Origin: Mucilaginibacter kameinonensis
GTDB lineage: Bacteria > Bacteroidota > Bacteroidia > Sphingobacteriales > Sphingobacteriaceae
DNA length: 64,000 nt
Assembly (NCBI RefSeq): GCF_003675385.1
Contig: NZ_RCWZ01000005.1
Location: 682,001 to 746,000, forward strand
Reading direction: 5' to 3'
Shown here: positions 7,479-17,578 of the stretch, piece by piece
Position numbering within the stretch: the stretch's first letter is position 1
How the letters are laid out: every line of letters begins with the position of its first letter
Program-made: the position numbers and the translations under genes
Notes under the pieces: generated by a model
What the model was told of the DNA's origin: nothing
The model's input: the letters and a program-made list of their open reading frames with translations, nothing else
Database searches by the model: none

Positions 7479-7576
7479 ACGTTTTGAGATTAGTGTTTTC
7501 CGGATATCCCGCCCACTAACAAACAAAAGCAATAAAATTAGCTGCCCCATAGACCTCCCCTCGCCTCCAGTCAATT

Positions 7577-7611
7577 AAAAGCCCTCAAATAAAATCTGAG
7601 GGCTTTTTTTT
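7577..7611 (+). terminator. intrinsic terminator
   Basis: An 11-bp perfect stem (AAAAGCCCTCA / TGAGGGCTTTT) with a 9-nt loop runs into eight or more Ts. It closes the left-hand island. Confidence 0.85.
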
Positions 7612-7968
7612 ACGCATATTTAAGCCATGTGCTATAATTTAGACAGCCCCTGCTTAGACGGATCAGATAACAGCCGATGGGGTTAACAGGGTTAACACAA
7701 TTGAAGAAATAACCTTATAAACAATTAATAATCAGACAAATAAAACACGACCGGGGTTACGCCAGCTATTTCATTAAAAAACGAACAAAACATATAACTT
7801 CCTAAAAATCAACACCATAAAAAAAAGATTAATACTCCTTGATTTTGCTAAAAATATTAGTATATTAATTATAAATTCCCGATCTTTATCTAAAAGATAA
7901 CCACACCTAATGGAAACTGAAAATGCCTTATCAAATTAACGCCTTCAAAAGAGAAGATTAACCGTGTA
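7612..7968. other. AT-rich intergenic region, nothing recognised
   Basis: About 350 bp of AT-rich sequence lie before the HTH gene. I see no ORF, hairpin or clear promoter element that I could defend. Confidence 0.5.
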
Positions 7969-8565
7969 TTGGGGTTGCAAAAAATCACCACATCAGATAT
8001 TGAAGATTTTAACGATGCCGAACGCGATTACCTTGCCGAAATTAGTACCGAAATGCTGCAGCAGTTAACAGGCGAAGAACGGGACAACTTTATAAATAAA
8101 ATAGCACAGATCATTCCGGCAAGTACAAATGAACAGATCTGGGAACATAACCACTTTGTAATTGGCCAGGCCATTGCAAAGCTGATTGGCCAATATGGCT
8201 CCATGCCCCCTAAATTTGTAATAGCGCGGGAAACCGGCCTGAGCCGGCAAACTGTTGCCAAACACCTTACAGGCTATAAAACACACCCGCAATACCTTGC
8301 AGAAGTGGAACAATTTAAATTTATGTCGCCTAAAATACTGGCCGGCGTTTGTAAGCTGGCCTGCAACGGCGACGTCAAAGCCGCCCGGCTTTATTTTGAA
8401 ATGGTTGGCGCGTTAAATAAACAACAACCCGGCACAGTCATAACCGAACAAAACAACTACATCCAAATAAACAACACCATATTAAGCCAGGAAAACCTGA
8501 AACAGTTGAGCAAAGAACAGCTGAATCAGATTGAGGGGATTATCAGTGGAATTGGGGCAAAGTGA
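7969..8565 (+). CDS. HTH protein, resembling phage terminase-small-subunit/phBC6A51 helix-turn-helix proteins
   Basis: The product of about 198 residues is acidic and helical. It has a helix-turn-helix near the middle (FVIARETGLSRQTVAKHLTGYK, about 85-105), then a segment GDVKAARLYFEMVGAL resembling the C-terminal part of phage-derived HTH proteins (phBC6A51 or terminase small subunit type). No phage genes are adjacent, so it may be a domesticated or orphan regulator. No in-frame ATG precedes the conserved part; translation would need TTG or GTG around 7963-7969, and the exact start is uncertain. Function unknown. Confidence 0.6.
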   Translation: MGLQKITTSDIEDFNDAERDYLAEISTEMLQQLTGEERDNFINKIAQIIPASTNEQIWEHNHFVIGQAIAKLIGQYGSMPPKFVIARETGLSRQTVAKHLTGYKTHPQYLAEVEQFKFMSPKILAGVCKLACNGDVKAARLYFEMVGALNKQQPGTVITEQNNYIQINNTILSQENLKQLSKEQLNQIEGIISGIGAK

Positions 8566-8699
8566 ATTGGGTTAGATGCAGCGGCTTTTAATTTGGGGTT
8601 GATACGATTTTGATATACATGTGACTTGTATAGCTAAAAAGTCTCGAATACTTGGTTTATAACATTCAGCGCCGAATACTCTTGCCGGTTAGGGCTTAC

Positions 8700-8726
8700 A
8701 AAAGCCTTTATCGAAAAAAGGCTTTT
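8700..8726 (+). terminator. hairpin downstream of the HTH gene
   Basis: The arms AAAAGCCTTT (8700-8709) and AAAGGCTTTT (8717-8726) pair perfectly around a 7-nt loop. The short T run makes it a plausible but weak terminator. Confidence 0.5.
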
Positions 8727-9174
8727 ACATAAATAACACGTTGACAGGCCAGTCATTGGAGAAAGCATATATAACCAATCAGGGCTGAATAGAGAGTCGC
8801 TTTTCTATCCACAACCGAAATATAATTTACGAATAAATAACTTTTTTAATATCACAATTAAATAAAAATAAAATACTGTTTTTCAGATCATTATGGTTAT
8901 TTTTAAAAAAACCATACCCCCAATCACTTGAAGAAAAACTACTTATTTCGAATTATTACACACTGGATCGACAGAAAAACAAAAATATCTGCGTATATCG
9001 GTAGTAAAATTATTATGCAGTTGAGGATCTGATGCTAAACCAAAGCCAATAAAGATCAATACCGGGCTCGGTCTTTTTGGTTTCCGGGTTGCCCACAAAC
9101 CCGGAAAAGCCCAAGAGCAAGGTGCGTTCATACCCCTTTTTTATCTCTTTTCTGACCAACTTAACTTATCCAAT
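8727..9174. other. intergenic region, nothing recognised
   Basis: This AT-rich spacer precedes the secreted orphan gene. A 62-codon minus-strand open frame (8943-9131) has no family resemblance, and I regard it as chance. Confidence 0.45.
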
Positions 9175-11076
9175 ATGAAACATTCAATCGCGCTGATCAG
9201 CGCATTACTATTTCTTTGCCTGTTTTGTATACCCAATAAAGCAAAAGCACAGGCTAATAATCAATATAATGTACTCGGGTCGTTTGTATTTCAAAACAAT
9301 GTTTACAATTACACCTATAAACAAACCACAAACGGGTCGGCTTCCTTCCAGATTGAGCAAATCGAGGGTATCAATACTGATACCATCAAGTCAGCAGAGA
9401 CTAAACTGAATGGCTTGAAAGAATTTCTCAAAGCAAACGCCGATTCGTTGAAAATTGACACGGCTGTATACGATAAACACATTGATTCAGTAAGTTATTT
9501 CCTGGAATCGGGCGTTAAGATGTTCAAGGCATCAACTAATCACCTGGACTCTATCCTTGCGCCCCTGAAAACTATTGCTACAAATTTAGGTTCCAGTACG
9601 GATACGGCAAAGACAAATAAGCTGGCAGCCATGATCAAGACGGTCAGTGATGTAAAGACGCTTACCGAGCAGGCCAGTTCAGACCAAAAACCGCAACTGG
9701 TGACTAATATGGATATTGAGACATTTAAACTGGCTTTCAAAAACCAGCTGGCAAAGTTTGTCGACGTTGCTGCATTAAAAATAGATGCCGATGTGGTAAA
9801 CAGGCTTGCCACTGATAAATTTGTTGAAATCCAGGCCCGGATCAAATTCAAGGATGATCAACCCCTTACAGCTTACCTGCAATTACTATCAAAGCAGGTT
9901 AACGTCTACACCGAAGATGAGGAAACATCCAAAAGACCCCCAATTGTGATGAATATAGATGATATTCAATTTGAATTTGAATCAGGAACAATCAAGAACA
10001 TTTATGCACAGTTTTCGAAAGTAGACGATCCGCAGCAAAAGTTCTTTTTTCAGAATACAATCCCCATCAGCATATCCGGAAAATTCGCCTCAACTCAGTT
10101 CTTCAAAAACCGCATATTTGCCATAAATCCGAAGCAAATTCATGCAGCTTTCAAGGGAAGGACAAATCCTAAGGATGATGATATATATTTCAGGCTGAAT
10201 GAAGTGATCAGGTACGTTCTTTTCCTGGAAACCCAAAAAGAAGATTACAGTCCGGAAGATAAAGTATATCGCCTTTCCTCTCTGCAAACCTCTGTAGAGC
10301 TAAAAAAACAACTGCGATCAAAAATTTTAACAGTAAAAGCATTCACCGATTTTAACGGAATGGGGGGTGATAAACCAAACGGCCTGATCCAGTTCGAAGC
10401 CAGCCTTCATGCCAATATCGTAACTTACCATAAACAGGTGGGCAAAACCAACTTTGCATTCGTGTCCGGGTCTGACCTTCTTGGTACATTGAACAAAATT
10501 GACGACAACCATAAATACCTGCAGCTTACGAGCGATGAACTGAACAAAGAACAGCTGGCAAAAAACGTAAAAATGTTCGGGGTACGACCGATAGAACTAT
10601 TGCGTTACCAATCAAGCGGAGTAAGCGTTTACAGCAATATTATCAAATACAGCATCCCCGATTTCGCAACAAGTATGAGTTTAAACTCGGGCTATGGCAT
10701 TATTCTCACAAGCGTGTCTGACTCTTTGAAAATTGTCGATGGCGTTGCCACAAAAATCGGCACCGCTGACCAGCGCACGATCTATAGCAGGATCTTTAAC
10801 GCCAATGTCAGTATCGAATTTTCGCCGGATTCGAGATATGGATTCAAAATAACTTACGGAAACAACTGGCTCGGTGTAAAAAATACGGATGTTGTCCTGT
10901 CGCCGGATGCAAGCAGCAGACTTGCTGTTTTAGAATTCAGCGGATTTTTGCGAACCAATGACGATTCCAAACTGTTCTTTCGCTGGCGAAATAGTAATGA
11001 GCTGCACCATCCGCAATTCAGTTACAACCAAGTTCAGGTGGGGTACATAGTAGATATTTTCAAAGCTACAAAGTAA
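9175..11076 (+). CDS. large secreted protein of unknown function
   Basis: The 633-residue protein begins with a clear signal peptide (MKHSIALISALLFLCLFCIP..., cleavage near KAQ at 26). The next 150 residues are rich in charged helices and could form a coiled coil (SAETKLNGLKEFLKANADSL...). The rest looks beta-rich, with a C-terminal run of amphipathic strands (YGFKITYGNNWLGVK, KLFFRWRNSNEL, VQVGYIVDIF) suggestive of an outer-membrane or surface protein. I recognise no domain. It stands alone, with no partner gene close by on the same strand. Confidence 0.75.
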   Translation: MKHSIALISALLFLCLFCIPNKAKAQANNQYNVLGSFVFQNNVYNYTYKQTTNGSASFQIEQIEGINTDTIKSAETKLNGLKEFLKANADSLKIDTAVYDKHIDSVSYFLESGVKMFKASTNHLDSILAPLKTIATNLGSSTDTAKTNKLAAMIKTVSDVKTLTEQASSDQKPQLVTNMDIETFKLAFKNQLAKFVDVAALKIDADVVNRLATDKFVEIQARIKFKDDQPLTAYLQLLSKQVNVYTEDEETSKRPPIVMNIDDIQFEFESGTIKNIYAQFSKVDDPQQKFFFQNTIPISISGKFASTQFFKNRIFAINPKQIHAAFKGRTNPKDDDIYFRLNEVIRYVLFLETQKEDYSPEDKVYRLSSLQTSVELKKQLRSKILTVKAFTDFNGMGGDKPNGLIQFEASLHANIVTYHKQVGKTNFAFVSGSDLLGTLNKIDDNHKYLQLTSDELNKEQLAKNVKMFGVRPIELLRYQSSGVSVYSNIIKYSIPDFATSMSLNSGYGIILTSVSDSLKIVDGVATKIGTADQRTIYSRIFNANVSIEFSPDSRYGFKITYGNNWLGVKNTDVVLSPDASSRLAVLEFSGFLRTNDDSKLFFRWRNSNELHHPQFSYNQVQVGYIVDIFKATK

Positions 11077-11188
11077 TCTGTCTATATCTTGTAGCAACTA
11101 CCCCGCGATTTTAAAATGTATCTGGTAAGATGTAGGGACGAATGTCCGAGCCCAGGTCTTTGATCGACGTTCGACGACAATAACTGTA

Positions 11189-11222
11189 TTAAGGAGATGA
11201 ATAGATTTATTCATCTCCTTAA
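11189..11222. terminator. 15-bp hairpin downstream of the secreted orphan
   Basis: TTAAGGAGATGAATA (11189-11203) and its exact complement (11208-11222) are separated by 4 nt. It lies between the orphan and the TonB-type gene and may end the upstream transcript, though no long T run follows. Confidence 0.5.
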
Positions 11223-11371
11223 AATATCCCCAATTACTCACTATCATACCATTCAGCAATCCCCGCAAGTCCCCCCAACCAAAAAAGTGATTTTCACCCA
11301 TATTTTCACACCTTAAATTGCAAACATCTACCTCAGCCTGATTATCTTACGGAATTATTAGGATTGACTGA

Positions 11372-13777
11372 ATGACCCGTACACTTTTACTTTTTCTACT
11401 GGCCTTATTACCCATGGGTGGCTTTGCACAGCAGTTTACACTGATAGTTGTTAAAGAAAATGCCCAGCCTGCTGATGGTGCAACCGTTAAACTGATCCAG
11501 GCTAACCGGAAGGTTAATGTAATCATAAGTAATGCCCAAGGCGAGGCCGTGTTTCAGAGCATTCCGCAGGGGGCATTTAGTTTCACGGTAACTTATACCG
11601 GCTATCAACCCCAAACCACCCGCAGTTACAGTATTGCAGAGTATATAAAGCAGGATACCATCCGTATGCAAGCCATTAGTACTGTACTGAAAGAGGTGAG
11701 CATCACCGCCAAAACGCCGCCGGTGGAAGTGAAACAGGGAAAGGTGATTGTTAATGTGGAAGCTTCCGTAACCAACGTTGGGGCTACGGTACTGGAGGTA
11801 CTGGAGAAATCGCCGGGTGTAATGGTCGACCGTAATGGTGGCATCTCTTTGCAAGGTAAGCCGGGGGTGCTGGTGATGATAGATGGCAAGCCAACCTATC
11901 TCTCCGGCGCTGATCTGAACAACCTGCTCAGCAGTATGAGCTCAGGCCAGGTATCACAAATTGAGTTGATTGCCAACCCTACCGCCAGGTATGATGCCAG
12001 CGGCAATGCGGGGATCATCAACATTAAAACCAAAAAGAACCGGCAAAAGGGCTTTAACGGATCCGTTACGGGCACGGTAGCCCAGGGTGTTTACTTCAAA
12101 ACCAATAATACACTAACGCTAAACTATCGCGACGGGCGCGTCAGCACTTTCTTTAATTACAATATCAGCGATCAGAAATACCTTACCAACCTGTACGCGC
12201 TGCGCAAATACACGGGCGCCGGCGGGGCAATCACTTCAACATTGGATCAGCCTTCGCACTTCACCGGCACGCTGCTCAATAATACTGTAAAAACAGGGCT
12301 GGATTATGACGTTTCACCCAAAACTACAATCGGCATTGTGCTTGGCGGAACCATCATCCACCGCAAGGGTAACAATACAGCTTCGGCACGCTGGCTTAAC
12401 CCGGGCGGCACGGCAGATTCAGTCATTGCTACCGATAACGCCAATAACAGCAAGTTTAAAAACGGGCAGGTAAGTCTGAGCCTTCGCCACGCCATCAGCA
12501 AAACCCAGGACATCAGCGCCGATGCCGACTGGCTGCATTACGACATTACCAGCGAACAGAATTTTAATAACCGCCTGCAAACCACCGGCGGTTATAATGA
12601 ATCAACGCGCGCCAACATCCCCACCGGCATCACCATCCTCTCGGGTAAGGCCGACTATACTCACAAAACAGAAAACGATGGGCAATGGCAAATGGGCTGG
12701 AAATCGGCACACAGCAGTACCGATAACTCCGCCGGTTACCAAAACCTCAATGCAGGCCAATGGACAGACGACCTGACCCGTAGCAACCATTTCCTTTACA
12801 GCGAGAACATTCACGCGGCCTACACGCAATGGGAAAGCAAGCATAAGGCCATTTCTTACCAGGTGGGTTTGCGTTACGAGCATACCGATTATCATGCCCA
12901 TCAGCTGGGCAATCTGCTTCAAAAAGATTCGGCCTTTTCGCGCAACTACGGCAATTTTTTCCCCAGCGGCTATTTCAGCTACCAGGCCGACACTGCCAAT
13001 AACTTTACTTTAACGGTAAGCCGCCGTATTGATCGCCCGGTTTACCAAACGCTCAACCCATTTTATTTTATCATCAATAAGTACACTTATCAAACCGGCA
13101 ACCCATACATTTTGCCGCAATACAGCTGGAACCTGGAGCTGAGCCATCAATATAAAAACCTGCTCACCACCACAGTATCTTACAGTAATATCAACAATTA
13201 CTTTTCACAGATCTTTTTGAGCGATCCTACCCTTGCAGGTATTTTGCTTTATACGCAAGGAAATGTAGGGCGAACTTATATTATCGGGGTATCTGAAGCT
13301 ATTACGGCATCACCCACCGGCTGGTGGACACTTACCGCACAGGCCTTGTACAATTACAAAAAACTGAGCGGTTTTAACGGCAATCATTACACATCAGATA
13401 TTAACCAGCTTAACCTCAACACCAGCAACCAGTTCACTATGGGTAAACGTTTTACAGGCGAGGTGTCGGGCTTTTATACCACCCGTGCCCGCAACGATGT
13501 GCAGGAACGGCTCTACCCTACCGGGCAGCTTTCGGCGGGGCTGGGCATGTCGGTACTAAAAAAGAAAGCTACCCTGAAGTTGAGTATGCGTGATATATTT
13601 TATACCAACGCCATGGAAGGCTTAACACAGTTCCCCAACGCTACCGAGTATTTTAAGATTAAGCGCGATAGCCGTGTGGTGGTGCTCGCGTTTACCTACC
13701 GCTTTGGCAAAACCTACAAAACGGTTAAGCGCGATAACGGTGCTGCCGATGAAATGCAACGTGTAGGGAACGGCTAA
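11372..13777 (+). CDS. TonB-dependent receptor-like outer-membrane beta-barrel protein
   Basis: The 801-residue protein has a signal peptide (MTRTLLLFLLALLPMGGFAQ), a carboxypeptidase-regulatory-like domain (about 20-105), a plug domain (about 120-220, with LEKSPGVMVDRNGGISLQG and the GNAGIINIKTKK end motif) and a long beta-barrel. This layout matches the outer-membrane beta-barrel family protein group (OMP_b-brl_3), shorter than SusC proteins and lacking a SusD partner. These are thought to import unknown ligands or siderophores. The protein ends in a polar tail after the last strand (VVVLAFTYRFGK). No regulator is adjacent. Confidence 0.88.
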   Translation: MTRTLLLFLLALLPMGGFAQQFTLIVVKENAQPADGATVKLIQANRKVNVIISNAQGEAVFQSIPQGAFSFTVTYTGYQPQTTRSYSIAEYIKQDTIRMQAISTVLKEVSITAKTPPVEVKQGKVIVNVEASVTNVGATVLEVLEKSPGVMVDRNGGISLQGKPGVLVMIDGKPTYLSGADLNNLLSSMSSGQVSQIELIANPTARYDASGNAGIINIKTKKNRQKGFNGSVTGTVAQGVYFKTNNTLTLNYRDGRVSTFFNYNISDQKYLTNLYALRKYTGAGGAITSTLDQPSHFTGTLLNNTVKTGLDYDVSPKTTIGIVLGGTIIHRKGNNTASARWLNPGGTADSVIATDNANNSKFKNGQVSLSLRHAISKTQDISADADWLHYDITSEQNFNNRLQTTGGYNESTRANIPTGITILSGKADYTHKTENDGQWQMGWKSAHSSTDNSAGYQNLNAGQWTDDLTRSNHFLYSENIHAAYTQWESKHKAISYQVGLRYEHTDYHAHQLGNLLQKDSAFSRNYGNFFPSGYFSYQADTANNFTLTVSRRIDRPVYQTLNPFYFIINKYTYQTGNPYILPQYSWNLELSHQYKNLLTTTVSYSNINNYFSQIFLSDPTLAGILLYTQGNVGRTYIIGVSEAITASPTGWWTLTAQALYNYKKLSGFNGNHYTSDINQLNLNTSNQFTMGKRFTGEVSGFYTTRARNDVQERLYPTGQLSAGLGMSVLKKKATLKLSMRDIFYTNAMEGLTQFPNATEYFKIKRDSRVVVLAFTYRFGKTYKTVKRDNGAADEMQRVGNG

Positions 13778-13790
13778 CAAAGGAAAATAC

Positions 13791-13812
13791 TGCAGGCTAA
13801 TACGGGCCTGCA
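13791..13812. terminator. hairpin between convergent genes
   Basis: TGCAGGC (13791-13797) pairs with GCCTGCA (13806-13812) between the ends of the receptor and DUF4202 genes. No U-tract follows, so assignment as a terminator is tentative. Confidence 0.35.
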
Positions 13813-13851
13813 CCGCTGGCATTCAGTTCATCTGTCGGGGGGCAACCCAAA

Positions 13852-14460
13852 TTAAGCTGACTTCGGTTGCTTAATTCGTTCAATGGCTTTCTGTACCAGT
13901 GTAAGTCCTTCATCAGTAAATTTAATTAACAGGGCCTCCGAATGACCATGTGCATCCATTTTTAGCAATGACTTATAAAGGATATTGATCATTTTTTCGG
14001 GATCATCTATGTATTTCATGCGTATGTCCTCATATTGATGCTCAAGAAAAATAAGGCACAGCGCATTTTCCATAATCTGCACTTCTGCATCCTGCTTAAT
14101 CTTCTTTTTTAAAATAATCTCCTGAACACGGGCGATCTTAGCTTCAGCATATCCAGCTTGCTTCATCAGGCGGCCAGAAACGGATGCATGATGCTGCGCA
14201 AGGTCTTTCCGCCATTTTAAATAATTTTCCCGCCCTTCGGGATAACTCTCCCGTGAGATTTCCCAGCGACCGATATGCTGACTGCGCGACGCAAGCAAAA
14301 GTTCTTCGCTTGAAGCCGGCTGTAAAGATAATATCCTCTCGTTAAGCATCAGTGAATATGCGTACTCCTGTGGATATATCGCGTTTTTCCAGGTGATAGA
14401 ACGAGGATCGCGTAAATTGTATTCGTCAAATAATTTAAAGGCTTCCTCCTGGAGTTTCAT
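13852..14460 (-). CDS. DUF4202 domain-containing protein
   Basis: The 202-residue cytoplasmic protein matches the DUF4202 pattern over its whole length: an N-terminal DEYNLRDPRSI, then SSEELLLASRSQHIGRWEISRESYPEGRENYLKWR near 75-110 with a conserved His, Arg and Trp cluster, and HHAS. The conserved histidines and acidic residues suggest an HD-like or other metal-dependent fold, but no activity is established that I know of. It is a single gene, convergent with the receptor upstream in the window. Confidence 0.85.
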   Translation of the reverse strand: MKLQEEAFKLFDEYNLRDPRSITWKNAIYPQEYAYSLMLNERILSLQPASSEELLLASRSQHIGRWEISRESYPEGRENYLKWRKDLAQHHASVSGRLMKQAGYAEAKIARVQEIILKKKIKQDAEVQIMENALCLIFLEHQYEDIRMKYIDDPEKMINILYKSLLKMDAHGHSEALLIKFTDEGLTLVQKAIERIKQPKSA

Positions 14461-14889
14461 GTTTTATCAAATTTTAATAGTAAATGGCAGCATAAGGCGC
14501 AAACAACAGTAAAAAACACTGTGATTAAGGCCCTGGGCGAATCGTTCATTACCGACTTCCGGTTGTGTAGTCAACAAGATAAATATAATAACTGTCAGAA
14601 TCATTTTTGATTTTTGACAACAGAAACCTCCAAATAACCTTCTTCCGCACGATGGTCTACTTGTTAAGTTTGCAAGAACGCTTTTTTTACAATCACCACC
14701 AATAACATTTCAATTTCATTATCAATCAGTTATAAAACATTACTTAAATCAATGCTGATGTTAAATGAATAAACAATTCATACTTAATTAACGATTATAA
14801 TATTTAGCATTAATAAACTTTTTTTATAATTGTTAAACCATATTCAAGATTTGTTATTTACCTGATTCGTAACATCGGCATATCCAACC
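14461..14889. other. AT-rich upstream region of the phosphoesterase gene
   Basis: This 429-bp spacer lies between divergent genes. A weak -7-like AAGATTTG ends at 14853, 37 nt before the next start. I see no palindromic operator or RNA motif. Confidence 0.35.
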
Positions 14890-17487
14890 ATGAGAATATC
14901 AACTATAGTCTTCATTATTGCCCCTCTCCTTAGCTTTACATTTTTGGGACCTCAAAATTCATACGCCCAGTCAGCAAAAGCACCTCAAAAACGAAAAGAT
15001 GTAAAAGCTCCGGTTGATACCTCCTGGAATAAATTATCAGCAGGTGACAGGATGTTTGTGAACAGTCAATTGTTTAATCCAGCCGGGCAAACCCTGGATT
15101 TACCCAAAGGTACCCGGATATTGAACATTGAATTGGCTCGTCAAAAAAAGTTTCTGGTTTCAAAAAGCAATAAAGGATTAACCGTTATTAGTGCCGACAG
15201 TTTTAAGGTTGTTAACCAGTTCGAGTATGAAAAAGGCGAATCGGGCTCGATGTATGGGCTTGCCATTGGCAGCAACGACTCTACGGTATATTTTACCGGC
15301 GCGCAAAGAAACTTGTATATAGGAAAAATTCGCCCGTCGGGTGTATTTAAACTTACTAAAGAGATTGATCTTTCAATTGATAAAAAGCCAACAACACCTT
15401 TAGGTATTGGGTTGGTTGGCAGCAATATCGCCTATATAGCGCTTGCTATCCCTAACCAGGTGGCAGTTGTGGACATGGACAAAGGCAAAATATTAAACAA
15501 AATACCGGTTGGCGTTTGCCCTTACGCAATTGTTGTAAGTAAGGACAAAAGATTTGCGTTCGTCAGCAATTTCGGTGGCCCAAATGCTAAAAAAGGGGAC
15601 AGAACGGAGGAATCTGCAGGTACAAAGGTAGCTGTGGATGATTATTCTATAGCCCTGCGCGGCTCTGTTTCTGTAATTGATATTCAATCAAGAAAAGTAG
15701 TTCACGAAATCGCTACCCGCATACATCCCGAATCGATGGTTTTGTCGCCCGATGGAAATTTGCTTTACGTAAGTGATGAAAGCGGCGACGGCATAAGCGT
15801 AGTAGATGCGAAAACCTTTAAAGTTGTGCAAACAATCAGTACCAAACCAGATCCCGCGCTTCCATACGGAAGCCTGACGACTGGATTATCGTTCAGTCCG
15901 GACGGTAAGGTCTTATACGCAGCTAACGCGGGTAACAACTCAATCGCGCTTATCAACCCCAAACAACCGCAAAAAGGCCCTTACGGTTTTGTTGCGGCAG
16001 GCGGCTTTCCGGGGGCAGTTTGCGCTACAGAAGATCATTTATTCATCGGAAATGTAACTCCGCTTAAACAGGGTTCACTACAAAAGGCTGTACTGCCCAC
16101 CAATAAAGAACAGTTAGCTAAATACACAGCAGACGCAGAAAAAGGGTTCCATTTTATAGAAATGTTAAGGGCACAGGCCGAGGCGAATTTAAACGCAAAG
16201 CCCCAGCCTGTTCCATCAAACGTTGGAGAGCCTTCTTCCATAAAACATGTTGTTTACATCATCAGGGAAAATAAAAAATTCGATCAGGAATTGGGTGATT
16301 TTGGGAAAGGGAATTGCGACCCTAAACTTGTTGAATATTCAAAACAGGTAACGCCAAACGCGCACAGCCTTGCCGACCAGTTTGTTTTATTGGATAATTA
16401 TTATTGCAATGGCATTAACTCAAGCGATGGGCATCAATGGGCAACTCAGGGCATTTCGACACCTTACCATGAAAAAGATTTTTCGGCTGGCCATTGTGCC
16501 TATGATTTTGGCACCGACCCGCTGTGTTACGCCGGCTGCGGTTTTATCTGGGATCATTTGCTGCGCAAAGGCATTTCATTCCGCAATTTTGGAGAGCTGG
16601 ATTTTGCTGAAGTAACAAACGGTAAAACCTGGACAGATTTGTATAACGGCTGGAAAAACAAAAGTGATTCTATCTTTTACAAATGCGGATACCAGGTAAA
16701 AAGCCTTGAAAAATACAGCGATTTAAGGTTCCCCGGCTGGAATTTAACCATTCCGGAAGGGATAAGAACGGATGTTTTCATCAAAGCGCTACAGGAATAT
16801 GAGGCTAAAGGCAGTTTTCCTGACTTTACCATTATTTATTTATCAAACGATCATACCAGTGGCTACGCCGAAAACCTGCCTACTCCCCGTGCCTACGTAG
16901 CCGATAATGACCTGGCAACCGGCAGGGTAATTGAGGCCCTTTCAAAAAGTTCTTTTTGGAAAGATATGGCCATATTTATTAATGAAGATGACCCGCAAAG
17001 TGGCACCGATCATGTGGATGGGCATAGGTCGGTTTGTTTTATAGCCGGCCCTTATGTTAAGCGCAATACTATCGTCAGTAAATTTTATAACCAGGCATCG
17101 GTACTCCATACCATTTGTCAGATCTTTGGCGTGCAGCCCATGAACCAGCTGGTAGCAATGGCACCTTTAATGACCGACTGTTTCAAGGCCAACCCGGATT
17201 ATCAGGGCTATGCTTCATTAACACCTGCTATTGCCGTAAATGAAATGAACCCGCCAAAGAAAAAGATGACCAGTAAAACCATGATAAAGCTGGCCCCTTT
17301 AACACAAAAGCTGGATTTTTCTAAACCAGACCTTAATGATAAGGATGCCTTGCTGTTCAGTGAATATTTATGGTCAACCATTCACGGTGATATACCTTTT
17401 CCAAAGGCCTATTTCGGGGCACACGGAAAAGGCTTAAAAGCATTGGGATTGAAAGCTGATCCTCAATTTAAGGACGACGACGATTAA
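14890..17487 (+). CDS. secreted beta-propeller/phosphoesterase fusion (YncE-like + alkaline phosphatase superfamily)
   Basis: The 865-residue protein has a signal peptide ending near residue 27 (SYAQ). A YVTN/YncE-type beta-propeller spans about 60-420, with repeats such as PESMVLSPDGNLLYVSDE and GLSFSPDGKVLYAAN. A phosphoesterase-family domain starts near residue 452 (HVVYIIRENKKFDQELGDF) and continues to the C-terminus, with metal-site-like segments NGINSSDGHQW, YLSNDHTSG and NEDDPQSGTDHVDGHRS. The family includes phospholipase C and acid-phosphatase-like enzymes; this bifunctional form is common in Bacteroidetes. The substrate is unknown. Confidence 0.88.
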   Translation: MRISTIVFIIAPLLSFTFLGPQNSYAQSAKAPQKRKDVKAPVDTSWNKLSAGDRMFVNSQLFNPAGQTLDLPKGTRILNIELARQKKFLVSKSNKGLTVISADSFKVVNQFEYEKGESGSMYGLAIGSNDSTVYFTGAQRNLYIGKIRPSGVFKLTKEIDLSIDKKPTTPLGIGLVGSNIAYIALAIPNQVAVVDMDKGKILNKIPVGVCPYAIVVSKDKRFAFVSNFGGPNAKKGDRTEESAGTKVAVDDYSIALRGSVSVIDIQSRKVVHEIATRIHPESMVLSPDGNLLYVSDESGDGISVVDAKTFKVVQTISTKPDPALPYGSLTTGLSFSPDGKVLYAANAGNNSIALINPKQPQKGPYGFVAAGGFPGAVCATEDHLFIGNVTPLKQGSLQKAVLPTNKEQLAKYTADAEKGFHFIEMLRAQAEANLNAKPQPVPSNVGEPSSIKHVVYIIRENKKFDQELGDFGKGNCDPKLVEYSKQVTPNAHSLADQFVLLDNYYCNGINSSDGHQWATQGISTPYHEKDFSAGHCAYDFGTDPLCYAGCGFIWDHLLRKGISFRNFGELDFAEVTNGKTWTDLYNGWKNKSDSIFYKCGYQVKSLEKYSDLRFPGWNLTIPEGIRTDVFIKALQEYEAKGSFPDFTIIYLSNDHTSGYAENLPTPRAYVADNDLATGRVIEALSKSSFWKDMAIFINEDDPQSGTDHVDGHRSVCFIAGPYVKRNTIVSKFYNQASVLHTICQIFGVQPMNQLVAMAPLMTDCFKANPDYQGYASLTPAIAVNEMNPPKKKMTSKTMIKLAPLTQKLDFSKPDLNDKDALLFSEYLWSTIHGDIPFPKAYFGAHGKGLKALGLKADPQFKDDDD

Positions 17488-17578
17488 GTATCGAGGCAAA
17501 TATTTCAAAGATTGCGCTGTTATAAAGGCTGCATTGTTAAAATATCTTATCTTGACATTTTAGTTTTAGATAGATACT

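Noticed and set aside
8943..9131. 62-codon minus-strand frame before the secreted orphan
   Set aside because: No recognisable protein features, and it occupies the likely promoter region of the gene at 9175.
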